This document shows, piece by piece, positions 30,275 to 36,990 of a stretch of DNA of 41,876 nucleotides. The stretch comes from a virus. A program made the translations under genes and the position numbers. How positions within the stretch are numbered: the stretch's first letter is position 1; each line of letters starts with the position of its first letter. The notes beneath the pieces are model-generated. The model was given only the letters and a program-made list of their open reading frames with translations. It had not been told where the DNA came from and searched no databases. The stretch is taken from IMG/VR virus record IMGVR_UViG_3300036860_000522, positions 1 to 41,876 of that record, one strand, 5' to 3'.

Positions 30275-31255
30275 GTGACTGGGATCTCCAGCACCGACGC
30301 GCCGGCCCTGGCGCAGCGCGTCGAGTGGACGCGCGGCTTTCGCTGCGCGACCGACAAAGCCGTCCTCAGCGCCCTCGTGCGCTGGTACGCGTGGCGGCCC
30401 GACGGCACATCTATCCGGCCCTCGACGACCGAGCTCGCCACGAAGAGTCAGATCCCGCTGCGGTCCGTCGAACGAGCCCTCCACCGATTGGTTCGGGGGG
30501 GATGGCTCCAGGTCACCAGCCGGCAGCATCGCGGTCGGACCACGTATCGGCTCGCGCTCGATCGGCTGACCACTGAGGACCCGGATCGGATCCATCTCGC
30601 CCCGGATCGGCGGGAGGTCTTGTCCGCCACAGTGGCGGACAAAAGCCCTCTTGTCCGCCACAGTGGCGGACAAGAGACAAGTGGCGGACAAGGATTTGGG
30701 CCTGAATTTGACAAAGTGGCGGACAAAAAGTTGGCGCCCTCTTGCTATGTACCGAGATCTTCCGGAGAAGAACGTACGGGGTACACACACACACCGGCGG
30801 CGCCGTTTCAGCATCGGCAGCACGCCTACTGCGGCGCGCGATTCTGCGTGCCGGCCTTTCTCGACGACGAGTTCACGCGACAACTGGGAGGGGCGAACGT
30901 CGACATGCTCCAGGCCTGGTATCGGTCGCTCAATGCGCAGGTCCTCGCGGCCGGCACGCCGATCGGGGACGCCTTGAAATGGCTGCGCGCCCGGTTCGCG
31001 GCCTGGGTGGGCACGCGCCCCGGCGCGCGGCGTCCGCCGCACCGCCTGCGTTTCGGGCCGCTGTCACGGGAGGTCGCGCGGCGCGCCCCTCGACATGCTC
31101 ATCTGGCCCCTCCGCCGAATCGCTTGACCGCGGCGTTTGCGCGCGTCGTCCACGAGGGGTGTCGGCACACGCCCGAGTGCGGCGACCATCGGACGTGCGC
31201 GTGGAAACTGGTGCAGCAGGCAGACCGCGACGACGACCAGGAGGCCAGGCCTTGA
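30275..31255 (+). CDS. Replication initiator-like protein with winged-helix N-terminus
   Basis: A 326-residue protein from GTG 30275, which has aaaagga upstream (an earlier GTG at 30245 is in frame). About residues 25-95 form a winged-helix: FRCATDKAVLSALVRWYAW, STTELATKSQIPLRSVERAL, LVRGGWLQVTSRQHRGRTTY. This architecture is shared with lambda O-like and other phage initiators. The middle of the gene contains the iteron cluster at 30620-30726, so the protein probably binds its own gene. The C-terminal half is less conserved and would recruit host helicase or loader. No phage helicase or polymerase was found. Confidence 0.75.
   Translation: MTGISSTDAPALAQRVEWTRGFRCATDKAVLSALVRWYAWRPDGTSIRPSTTELATKSQIPLRSVERALHRLVRGGWLQVTSRQHRGRTTYRLALDRLTTEDPDRIHLAPDRREVLSATVADKSPLVRHSGGQETSGGQGFGPEFDKVADKKLAPSCYVPRSSGEERTGYTHTPAAPFQHRQHAYCGARFCVPAFLDDEFTRQLGGANVDMLQAWYRSLNAQVLAAGTPIGDALKWLRARFAAWVGTRPGARRPPHRLRFGPLSREVARRAPRHAHLAPPPNRLTAAFARVVHEGCRHTPECGDHRTCAWKLVQQADRDDDQEARP
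30620..30726 (+). other. ori: Candidate replication origin (iterons inside the initiator gene)
   Basis: Six copies of the 11-mer GTGGCGGACAA or its complement. Two form 23-bp perfect palindromes (30620-30642 and 30651-30673, 31 bp apart) and two are single (30681-30691, 30716-30726). A somewhat A/T-richer patch lies between the last two. An intragenic position is as in lambda ori within O. Confidence 0.82.
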
Positions 31256-31704
31256 CGGAATTCCACCGCCTGAGCGAACCGTTCCGCACCGTGGCGGTGG
31301 GCCGCCGGGCCTGGGGCGAGCTCCGGCGCCTGGCGGCCGCCGCGCGCACGCGCGTGACGACGCGGCTGAAATACCACAACACGATCGCGGTAGTCGACGG
31401 CCACCGGTTCGACAGCCGGCGGGAAGCGCGCCGGTACACCCAGCTCCGGCTGCTCGCGTGCGCCGGCGCGATCGCCGATCTCGAGCTGCAGCCGGAGTTC
31501 GTCCTCTACGCGCCGGTGCTGGATGACGAGGGCCGGATCCTCGATGTGCAGCGCATCGGATCGTATTTCGGCGATTTCCGGTATCGCGATCGCCGGACCG
31601 GCGCCGTCGTCGTCGAAGACGCGAAAGGCGTGCGCACGCCGCTCTATCGCTTCAAACGCAAGCTGGTCGAAGCGCAGTACCGCATCCGCATCCTGGAGGT
31701 GTGA
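31252..31704 (+). CDS. DUF1064-type PD-(D/E)xK nuclease
   Basis: A 150-residue protein from TTG 31252 (TTGA overlap; ggagg upstream). Family marks: FDSRREARRYTQLRLLACAG, IADLELQPEFVLY, YFGDFRYRDR, AVVVEDAKGVRTPLYRFKRK. The Asp in GDFRY and the D-x-K in VEDAKG give a PD-(D/E)xK active site. DUF1064 proteins are T7 endonuclease I-like, probably resolving branched DNA during replication or packaging. Location directly after the initiator agrees. Confidence 0.85.
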   Translation: MTEFHRLSEPFRTVAVGRRAWGELRRLAAAARTRVTTRLKYHNTIAVVDGHRFDSRREARRYTQLRLLACAGAIADLELQPEFVLYAPVLDDEGRILDVQRIGSYFGDFRYRDRRTGAVVVEDAKGVRTPLYRFKRKLVEAQYRIRILEV

Positions 31705-31899
31705 GTGAGTGATCCGATTCGGACCCTCGGCGGCGATCTATATCGGCGATGGCGCCGGTGGAGAAGGCATCGCCATGTGCTCTGGGCCATGAAAGAGTAT
31801 CGGACTGGCAATCATGTACCGCTCTTGGAGGAGGTGTGCGAGCGCCCACACGTCACCAAGGCGCTGTGGGATCGTCTCGCAGAGAAACGCGATGACTGA
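31705..31899 (+). CDS. Small protein, member of a tandem pair
   Basis: A 64-residue protein from GTG 31705 with ggagg upstream. Its first residues, S-D-P-I-R-T-L-G-G-D-L, are nearly the same as those of the next gene (D-D-P-I-R-T-L-G-A-D-L), then it turns basic and Trp-rich (YRRWRRWRRHRHVLWAM). The C-terminal parts differ, so the pair shares only a leader element. Function unknown. Confidence 0.6.
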   Translation: MSDPIRTLGGDLYRRWRRWRRHRHVLWAMKEYRTGNHVPLLEEVCERPHVTKALWDRLAEKRDD

Positions 31900-32092
31900 C
31901 GATCCGATTCGAACCCTCGGCGCCGATCTGCGCGATGTCGAAGCATATCGGGCGCTGCTCGCCGCGCTCGAGGCGCTGGCGATGGAGATGCGCGACGACA
32001 TCGACCATCTGCCGCCGCAGCGGATTGACGAGCGGCGCTATTGGGCCGGCCGTCTCGACGACGAGATCGCGAAGCACCGAGGGCCGCGATGA
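31892..32092 (+). CDS. Small helical protein, second of the tandem pair
   Basis: A 66-residue protein that begins inside the end of the previous gene and shares its N-terminal D-P-I-R-T-L-G motif. The rest is helical and acidic (LLAALEALAMEMRDDIDHLP). It ends ATGA with the next gene. Confidence 0.6.
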   Translation: MTDDPIRTLGADLRDVEAYRALLAALEALAMEMRDDIDHLPPQRIDERRYWAGRLDDEIAKHRGPR

Positions 32093-32271
32093 AGAACGAG
32101 CGCCGACCACTCAATCGACTCGAAGAGAAAGCATGGGATCTCGTCGGCGGCGAGACCTGTACGCGCGACGATTGGGAGGACCTGTTCTACTCCATTGAAG
32201 AATACAAACGGCGCTTCATCAAACGGCACATTGAGGCGCATATCAAGGCCAGCGATGAAACCACAGACTGA
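32089..32271 (+). CDS. Small hypothetical protein
   Basis: A 60-residue charged helical protein (MKNERRPLNRLEEKAWDLVG; LFYSIEEYKRRFIKRHIEA), translationally coupled by ATGA. No family recognised; similar acidic-basic helical proteins are common among early phage genes. Confidence 0.58.
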   Translation: MKNERRPLNRLEEKAWDLVGGETCTRDDWEDLFYSIEEYKRRFIKRHIEAHIKASDETTD

Positions 32272-32389
32272 TCGCGACCGACTCCTCGACGCGCTGCAAC
32301 TCGCCGCCCGGGGCGTCCCGACCGTCGGCGCAATCGCCGCAGTGTCTGCCAGCGGTGTGGTGTCCGTCGGGTCACAGAACGTTTCGTGA
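32255..32389 (+). CDS. Short hypothetical protein
   Basis: A 44-residue frame (MKPQTDRDRLLDALQLAARG) starting inside the previous gene and ending GTGA with a further frame (32386-32616) that is mostly antisense to the minus-strand gene. Probably translated, but too short to be sure. Confidence 0.42.
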   Translation: MKPQTDRDRLLDALQLAARGVPTVGAIAAVSASGVVSVGSQNVS

Positions 32390-32445
32390 CCTGTCTGCCG
32401 TGCCGGCTGGCAATGCAGGCATATCACCAAAGGACGAGACACACA

Positions 32446-32721
32446 TCAGTGCGACCGGCTAACCCGCCGCCGCAGGAGATTCGTGAAATCGATGAGGAAG
32501 CGATCGAAATCCTCGGGCGTCCAACCAGGCTTGATCATCTGCATCAGGCGAACGAGTTCGTAGCCGAGCGCGCCCATGAGGACCCGGGGATCTTCGTGCG
32601 GACAGACTTCGGCTAAGTGCAGTTGGATGCGTTGATGCACGGCATCCACCCGGCGGCCGACGACGTCCTGCTCGAGCGGCGAGGCGGCCTCGAGACGCCG
32701 GACCTCCTGCAGGCTGAACAT
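32446..32721 (-). CDS. Minus-strand hypothetical protein inside the early region
   Basis: A 91-residue helical protein (MFSLQEVRRLEAASPLEQDV; LMGALGYELVRLMQMIKPGW; PEDFDRFLIDFTNLLRRR) of convincing composition. It is the only minus-strand gene in this run and is divergent from the repeat-bearing gene at 32761, with 39 bp between their starts. The opposite-strand frame is less protein-like. Function unknown; it may be a partner or regulator of its neighbour. Confidence 0.62.
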   Translation of the reverse strand: MFSLQEVRRLEAASPLEQDVVGRRVDAVHQRIQLHLAEVCPHEDPRVLMGALGYELVRLMQMIKPGWTPEDFDRFLIDFTNLLRRRVSRSH

Positions 32722-32760
32722 AGAGGCATTATCGGACGATGGTCCTGAAAGGCACGCATT

Positions 32761-33312
32761 ATGCGAGCGACCGACCGACCGACCGACCGACCGACCGACC
32801 GACCGACCGACCGATTTTCGCTGCCGGCCGATCTCCGTCGCCGCCTGGCGGCGATCGCCGCGGCGGAGGGCCTGACCGTGCGTGAGCTCGTGATCGACGC
32901 CGTCCGCGAGCTCGTCGCCGCCTATGCCGCTGACGAGGACCCGTTCGTGGCGCCACGCCGCACCGAGCCGCTCGATCCCACGATTCGGAGATGCGTCGGT
33001 TTTGCGCGGGCATGGGGATTCGACTGGCTGTTGATGGGAAACATCTACGCCTATCGCTCGACGAATCCCAAAGTGCTGCACACGGTTGACGATCCCGTCG
33101 GTCCGCTGAATCAGGACGCGCTGAAGTGGATGACGCAGAAGGCAGAACTCGTCATCGCAGCGTGGGGAAGGGCCCAATTGAATTGCTACGGCCAGACACT
33201 CGCCGGCTGGATTCTCTCCCTGGAACACACGCGCTGTTTGGCGCTGAATCACGATGGGTCGCCGAGGCATCCGCTGTATGTATCAGCCGCGATGACGCCG
33301 TGCCGAATCTGA
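32761..33312 (+). CDS. Ribbon-helix-helix / DUF1643 fusion with a tetranucleotide tract
   Basis: A 183-residue protein. After M-R-A it runs through a (T-D-R-P) repeat encoded by 11 CCGA units. About residues 19-55 then resemble a ribbon-helix-helix segment (FSLPADLRRRLAAIAAAEGL, TVRELVIDAVRELVAAY). From about residue 77 it matches DUF1643: DPTIRRCVGFARAWGFDWLL, NIYAYRSTNPKVLH, AELVIAAWGRAQLN, and CLALNHDGSPRHPLYV. The usual N-terminal strand of DUF1643 (the LNPS motif) is missing and seems replaced by the RHH part. The tract makes the gene a phase-variation candidate. It ends TGATG with the HNH gene. Confidence 0.78.
   Translation: MRATDRPTDRPTDRPTDRFSLPADLRRRLAAIAAAEGLTVRELVIDAVRELVAAYAADEDPFVAPRRTEPLDPTIRRCVGFARAWGFDWLLMGNIYAYRSTNPKVLHTVDDPVGPLNQDALKWMTQKAELVIAAWGRAQLNCYGQTLAGWILSLEHTRCLALNHDGSPRHPLYVSAAMTPCRI
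32771..32814 (+). repeat. Tetranucleotide tract, 11 x CCGA
   Basis: Eleven exact CCGA units (44 bp) begin ten bases after the A of the start codon, preceded by a near-unit GCGA. The unit is 4 bp, so gain or loss of one copy shifts the frame. Confidence 0.97.
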
Positions 33313-33650
33313 TGGCGATGGCGCCCCTGCATCCGTGTCCGCATCCGCACTGCCGGCGGCTCGTGCGATCCGCTCACTGTGCGGAACATACGCGCCAGGC
33401 CGATCAACGCCCGAACGTCGACATCCGGCGCTGGTATCACACGGAGCGCTGGTTCGCGCTGCGGCGCGAGGTCCTGCGCGCGGACCCGTACTGTGGGCCG
33501 TGTCTCGCGGAAGGCCTCGGCGCTGTGCCGGCGCGCCATGTCGATCACCGCGTGCCGCATCGCGGCGATCCGGCGCTGTTCTGGGATCGCGCCAATCTCC
33601 AAGGCCTGTGCCCATCGCATCACTCGGCGAAGACGGGAAAGGGACAGTAG
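33312..33650 (+). CDS. HNH endonuclease, packaging-type
   Basis: A 112-residue protein. An N-terminal zinc part (CPHPHCRRLV, then HCAEHTRQ) leads to WYHTERWFALRREVLRADPY, CGPCLAEGLGAVPARHVDHR and LQGLCPSHHSAKTGKG. The last two give the HNH core (DH...N...H). Such short HNH proteins sit near terminase genes of HK97-like phages and assist DNA cleavage during packaging. Here it is about 3 kb before the terminase. Confidence 0.85.
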   Translation: MAMAPLHPCPHPHCRRLVRSAHCAEHTRQADQRPNVDIRRWYHTERWFALRREVLRADPYCGPCLAEGLGAVPARHVDHRVPHRGDPALFWDRANLQGLCPSHHSAKTGKGQ

Positions 33651-33658
33651 GGACTCAC

Positions 33659-33991
33659 ATGAAACGCGGGCCACAGGCGCCGGCGCCACCGTTTGAGAAA
33701 CTGCTCGTCCAAGTGAAGCTGACCAACACGCTGCTGGCCGCTCAACTCCTGCAGCACCTGACCCAGAGTCAAATCATCGGGCTGCTGAAAGGCGCCGGCG
33801 CGTCGCTGCAGGACATCGCCGACATTCTCGGGACCAGCTACGGGACGGTCGTGGTCCAGAGTCAACGCCTACGCAAGAAAGCCGCACTGAAAGGACACGT
33901 GGATGGCGAAGAAGAGCAACACGGTGAAGAGGCCGAAACTGCCAATCAGGGTGTACGTGAAGCGGGAGATGGACCAGAACCATCCGAGTGA
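33659..33991 (+). CDS. Sigma-like HTH protein
   Basis: A 110-residue protein with a helical N-terminal half and a helix-turn-helix of sigma region 4 type (GASLQDIADILGTSYGTVVV then QSQRLRKKAAL). A charged, probably disordered tail follows (EEEQHGEEAE), which overlaps the next gene in another frame. It may activate late genes or bind packaging DNA; neither is shown. Confidence 0.65.
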   Translation: MKRGPQAPAPPFEKLLVQVKLTNTLLAAQLLQHLTQSQIIGLLKGAGASLQDIADILGTSYGTVVVQSQRLRKKAALKGHVDGEEEQHGEEAETANQGVREAGDGPEPSE

Positions 33992-34103
33992 GTCTTACTT
34001 GTTGCTCGATGAAACGCTGGACTCAATGGAGGACGGCGAGGTCGTGGGGATCTACGAGCTCGTCGAGACCAAGACGATGCAGGTAACGCGCCTGTTGAAG
34101 TGA
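33903..34103 (+). CDS. Small hypothetical protein
   Basis: A 66-residue protein (MAKKSNTVKRPKLPIRVYVK) with aaagga upstream and a compact strand-rich body (YLLLDETLDSMEDGEVVGIY). It overlaps the tail of the previous gene in a different frame by about 90 bp and ends TGATG with the next. Confidence 0.6.
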   Translation: MAKKSNTVKRPKLPIRVYVKREMDQNHPSESYLLLDETLDSMEDGEVVGIYELVETKTMQVTRLLK

Positions 34104-34387
34104 TGAGGATTTTTAAGTACGAGCTGATCATCAACGACGTGGTCACGGTGCCGATGCCGCAAGGCGCGACGGTGCTGACGGTTCAGAGCCAAGGTGGCGT
34201 GCTGTGCCTATGGGCAGAGGTGGATCCGAATGCGCCGCCGGTCGATCGGTACTTTCGCATTGTCGGCACGGGTCATCGCTTCGATCGGGAAGGATTGCGC
34301 TACGTCGGGACAGGTCAGAGCGGGCTGTTCGTCTGGCATGTCTACGAGTTCGATCCGACGCAGCGCGGTCTGATGGGCAGGATCTGA
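34103..34387 (+). CDS. Conserved phage protein (DUF7352-like)
   Basis: A 94-residue protein with a known pattern: YELIINDVVTVPMPQGATVL, CLWAEVDPNAPPVDRYFRIV, GTGHRF and GQSGLFVWHVYEF. This short beta-rich protein is found in many phages, with no known function. ATG 34103 is used; GTG 34100 overlaps the previous stop. Confidence 0.72.
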   Translation: MRIFKYELIINDVVTVPMPQGATVLTVQSQGGVLCLWAEVDPNAPPVDRYFRIVGTGHRFDREGLRYVGTGQSGLFVWHVYEFDPTQRGLMGRI

Positions 34388-34399
34388 GGGGACACGGCC

Positions 34400-34486
34400 A
34401 TGAGTGACTGTACAGCGGCCGGTGTTATCGGCGCGTGCGTCATGTTCGCCGTGTTGCTGATGCTCGGTTGGGTACGGAAGCCGTGA
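34400..34486 (+). CDS. Possible 28-residue membrane peptide
   Basis: ATG 34400 follows gaggggaca and opens a 28-residue peptide with one hydrophobic stretch (GVIGACVMFAVLLMLGW) and a basic end. It lies between two genes in the early run; small membrane peptides of this kind are easily missed. Confidence 0.45.
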   Translation: MSDCTAAGVIGACVMFAVLLMLGWVRKP

Positions 34487-34594
34487 CAGCTTTCGGGAGG
34501 GGTTCATCAATCGCTGGCAATCGGGCGCCGGCGAACCGCGCCCCGCCTTCGCGTACACGGCCGCGTTTATCGCAAGGGGGGTCAAATTTAATTT

Positions 34595-35173
34595 ATGAAG
34601 TCTCGCGATGCCTGTGAAATCTGCGGAAACCCGTGTCCGTACGCGCACCAGTATGTGTGTTCGCCCGACTGTAGTCGCGAGCGCAAACGACGGATCGACA
34701 GAGAGCGTTACTACCGGCGAGCTCACAACGCGCCGAGGACGCGCGTCTGTCGTGAGTGCGGGACACTGTTCACGACGAGCCCGCCAGATCGAAGAAGAAA
34801 GTTCTGCAAGGAGAAGTGTACTCGTCGCCATCGCGCGAAAAGGCCGCAGGTTAAGGATCGCAAGAATAGGTCAGCCGGGCAGGCCCGTAGGAGTCGCATC
34901 CGGCAAAAGCAAATGCGAGGAATCGACAGAATCGCGATCCTCGAGCGCGATCGATGGACGTGTCAGATCTGTGGATGTCCGACACCGAAAAGTCTGAGAG
35001 GTTCAACGAACCCAAGAGCGCCGGAATGCGCTCACATTGTCTCGATTGCGGCAGGTGGGGATGGATCTCCGAGCAACCTCCAATGTGAATGTCGCCAATG
35101 CAACAACGAGAAGGGTGTCGCGGACGCCAGCCGCCGCTATAGCGATGCCGGGCAGGAAAGCAGCGGCGCATGA
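34595..35173 (+). CDS. HNH endonuclease with multiple zinc knuckles, mobile-type
   Basis: A 192-residue protein. Zinc parts CEICGNPCPYAHQYVCSPDC and CRECGTLFTT with KFCKEKC (about residues 8-80), a basic linker (GQARRSRIRQKQMRGIDR), and an HNH core: RWTCQICG, ECAHIVSIAAGGDGSPSNLQ, CRQCNNEKG. The start follows an A/T-rich run (atttaattt), and the gene is less GC-rich than its neighbours, consistent with a mobile homing-type endonuclease. It is convergent with the Ku gene. Confidence 0.8.
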   Translation: MKSRDACEICGNPCPYAHQYVCSPDCSRERKRRIDRERYYRRAHNAPRTRVCRECGTLFTTSPPDRRRKFCKEKCTRRHRAKRPQVKDRKNRSAGQARRSRIRQKQMRGIDRIAILERDRWTCQICGCPTPKSLRGSTNPRAPECAHIVSIAAGGDGSPSNLQCECRQCNNEKGVADASRRYSDAGQESSGA

Positions 35174-35184
35174 CCCGCCGGATC

Positions 35185-36003
35185 TCAGGCGCGGCGCCGC
35201 GCCTTCTTCGTCACCGCCTGCAGACTCGCCTCGAGCGCTTCCCGCATGGTCACGACCGGCGCGACGTCCACCACCGGCGGCACCACAATCTCCTCGCCGG
35301 CGATCTTGGCGGCGATGAGGCGCCGCAAATCCTGCTGGTACTGGTCGGTGAAGTCGACGAGGTTCAACGGGCGCGTGCCGGCCGCGATCAGCTGTTTCGC
35401 CAGGCGCACCTGGTCGAGCGGCACCGCGGTGACCGACGGCAATTCATCGCCGGCGACCGCCTCCACCGCCCGCATTTCAGCGGCGTGATGCAAGGTGTGG
35501 AGCAGGAAGAAGAGCGCCCGCGTGGTGAACGCCGGCGGCCGCCGCACGGCGACCAGATATTCCCGCCCGTAAATCGCCAGCTTCCCGATGCCGATCGTGT
35601 CGAGCAGCGCCGCGCCGATCACGGCGAACGGCTCCACCGCGTGCGGCCCATCCGGGAGGACGAAGTAGCTGCGATCGATCACGGCCGGCTCGAGCGCCGC
35701 GGCCGGCGCGAACTGCGTCAGATCGATCACGCGGGTCGAGGGCGGCCGCACCGCCTCGAGCTCGGCCTCGAACAAGACGACGTAGCGGCCGGTCTCGAAT
35801 TCGAAGCCTTTCACGATCTCGCCGGCGAGGACGGCATGGTCGCAGGTCGGACACCACTTCCGCTGCTGGATGCGGGTGGAACAGGGCGCGTGGAGCTGGT
35901 TGAGCGCGAGCGTGTCGGCGGATTCGGTCGCGGGAAACACCTTGATCGGGATCTGGACCCGACTGATTTGCAGGACGCCTTTCCAGACGGGGCGCGCCGC
36001 CAT
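35185..36003 (-). CDS. ku: Ku-family DNA end-binding protein
   Basis: A 272-residue protein with the bacterial/phage Ku core: ARPVWKGVLQISRVQIPIKV at the N-terminus, LHAPCSTRIQQRKWCPTCDH, AGEIVKGFEFETGRYVVLFE, ALLDTIGIGKLAIYGREYLV and LAKQLIAAGTRPLNLVDFTD. A basic, Ala-rich tail follows. Ku homodimers encircle DNA ends for end joining. Mycobacteriophages Omega and Corndog use their Ku with host LigD to circularise genomes with short overhangs. Here it is on the minus strand, coupled by TGATG to an HTH gene, between an HNH gene and the terminase. GTG 36006 is an alternative start. Confidence 0.88.
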   Translation of the reverse strand: MAARPVWKGVLQISRVQIPIKVFPATESADTLALNQLHAPCSTRIQQRKWCPTCDHAVLAGEIVKGFEFETGRYVVLFEAELEAVRPPSTRVIDLTQFAPAAALEPAVIDRSYFVLPDGPHAVEPFAVIGAALLDTIGIGKLAIYGREYLVAVRRPPAFTTRALFFLLHTLHHAAEMRAVEAVAGDELPSVTAVPLDQVRLAKQLIAAGTRPLNLVDFTDQYQQDLRRLIAAKIAGEEIVVPPVVDVAPVVTMREALEASLQAVTKKARRRA

Positions 36004-36287
36004 CACTCACTCAGGGCTTCCTGCGCGTCCGGAAAGGGCTGCACCGTGGCGTACGGCCGCGGAATCTTCTGCCAGCCGATCGCGGTGAGAAAGGCGATGA
36101 AATCGTCGCGCAAGACCTTGTAGATACGTCGGCGCCCTTGCGACGCCGTGCAGATGGTCTGCAACTGCACCGTCGTGCCGTCCGGCGCCGTCACGCCGGT
36201 GTTGATCGCGCGGCGGATCCACTCGGTGGAGCAGTTCATCCATTCCGCACAATCGCGCGTGGTGAGGACGTCGACGGGTTGTCTCAC
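36003..36287 (-). CDS. HTH DNA-binding protein (excisionase-like) upstream of Ku
   Basis: A 94-residue protein from GTG 36287: DVLTTRDCAEWMNCSTEWIR then RAINTGVTAPDGTTV, and a wing RRRIYKVLRDDFIAFLTAIG. This is a HTH_17-type reader. It overlaps Ku by TGATG. It may repress the Ku pair or act as an excisionase. Upstream on the same strand lie 9-bp repeats (36323-36358). Confidence 0.65.
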   Translation of the reverse strand: MRQPVDVLTTRDCAEWMNCSTEWIRRAINTGVTAPDGTTVQLQTICTASQGRRRIYKVLRDDFIAFLTAIGWQKIPRPYATVQPFPDAQEALSE

Positions 36288-36322
36288 GAGGCGACTATTG
36301 CACGACCTCGCCCGGAATCGTT

Positions 36323-36358
36323 GAGCCAGCCGAGCCAACGGAGCCAACGGAGCCAACG
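36323..36358 (+). repeat. 9-bp tandem repeats upstream of the small terminase
   Basis: Four units, one diverged (GAGCCAGCC) and three exact (GAGCCAACG), in the divergent gap between the HTH/Ku pair and the terminase. Possible operator for the HTH gene or a terminase binding (cos/pac) site. Confidence 0.8.
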
Positions 36359-36476
36359 GACCAGATCCCACGCATGCCCACGTCGGCTACAACCGAGACA
36401 TCGCGTAACAACACGGCGCGCGGACGTGCCACGGCGGCGGCGTCGGGACCGGATGGGTTCCACGGGAAGGCGATGC

Positions 36477-36989
36477 GTGCGAGGGCGAAAACCGAAGCCG
36501 ACCGCGACGCGGCGGCTCGAAGGCAATCCCGGCAAGCGTCCCCTGAATGCGGCCGAACCGCAGCACGATCTTCCCACTGAGGCGTTCGACGAGCCGCCGG
36601 CGGCGCTCACGACCGATCGGGCGGCGGCCGCCGAGTGGCGGCGCCTGGCGCCGATGCTGCGGCGATCGCGCACGGTGGGCGAAGCCGATCGCAGCGCGCT
36701 CATCGCGCTCTGTCTCGAGTGGGCCCGCTACCTCAAGGCCTCCACCGCCATCAATAAAAAAGGGCTCGTCCTCTACACGAAGACGCACTATCCGATCCCG
36801 AATCCATACCTCCCCATCGCGACGCGCGCCCTGGCCAACTGCACGAAGCTCTGGCCGGAGCTCGGGCTGACGCCGTCGAGTCGGTCACGCGTGGTCGCGA
36901 CACCGGCGCCGGCGGAGACCGATCCCTTCGCGGAGTTCGACGCGCCGATCGGCGGGGGACCGGCGCCGACCGCCTCGAGACCGCACTGA
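36477..36989 (+). CDS. terS: Terminase small subunit, P27 family
   Basis: A 170-residue protein with the P27/TIGR01558 start: GRKPKPTATRRLEGNPGKRP, then FDEPPAALTTDRAAAAEWRR and the middle DRSALIALCLEWARYLKAST, ending in a helical YLPIATRALANCTKLWPELG. It recognises the packaging site and positions the large subunit. Start: GTG 36477 with gggaagg upstream. It is followed one base later by the large-subunit start. Confidence 0.9.
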   Translation: MRGRKPKPTATRRLEGNPGKRPLNAAEPQHDLPTEAFDEPPAALTTDRAAAAEWRRLAPMLRRSRTVGEADRSALIALCLEWARYLKASTAINKKGLVLYTKTHYPIPNPYLPIATRALANCTKLWPELGLTPSSRSRVVATPAPAETDPFAEFDAPIGGGPAPTASRPH

Positions 36990-36990
36990 G

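Noticed and set aside
30193-30576. Plus-strand frame starting ATG 30193 after a gaggagg site
   Set aside because: The translation is Arg-rich and lacks structure, and it runs through the winged-helix part of the initiator in another frame. The ribosome site is noted, but the frame is not supported.
32386-32616. Plus-strand frame of 76 codons beginning with C-L-P-C
   Set aside because: Most of it is antisense to the more convincing minus-strand gene at 32446-32721. Only the first 20 residues look plausible, so it may be a gene truncated by that insertion.
32771-32814. CRISPR or other array
   Set aside because: It is an uninterrupted 4-bp tract without spacers. The 9-bp and 11-bp repeats elsewhere likewise have no spacers.
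36374-36580. Plus-strand frame upstream of and overlapping the small terminase
   Set aside because: Low-complexity Ala/Arg/Thr translation and no ribosome site; the P27 start at 36477 explains the region.
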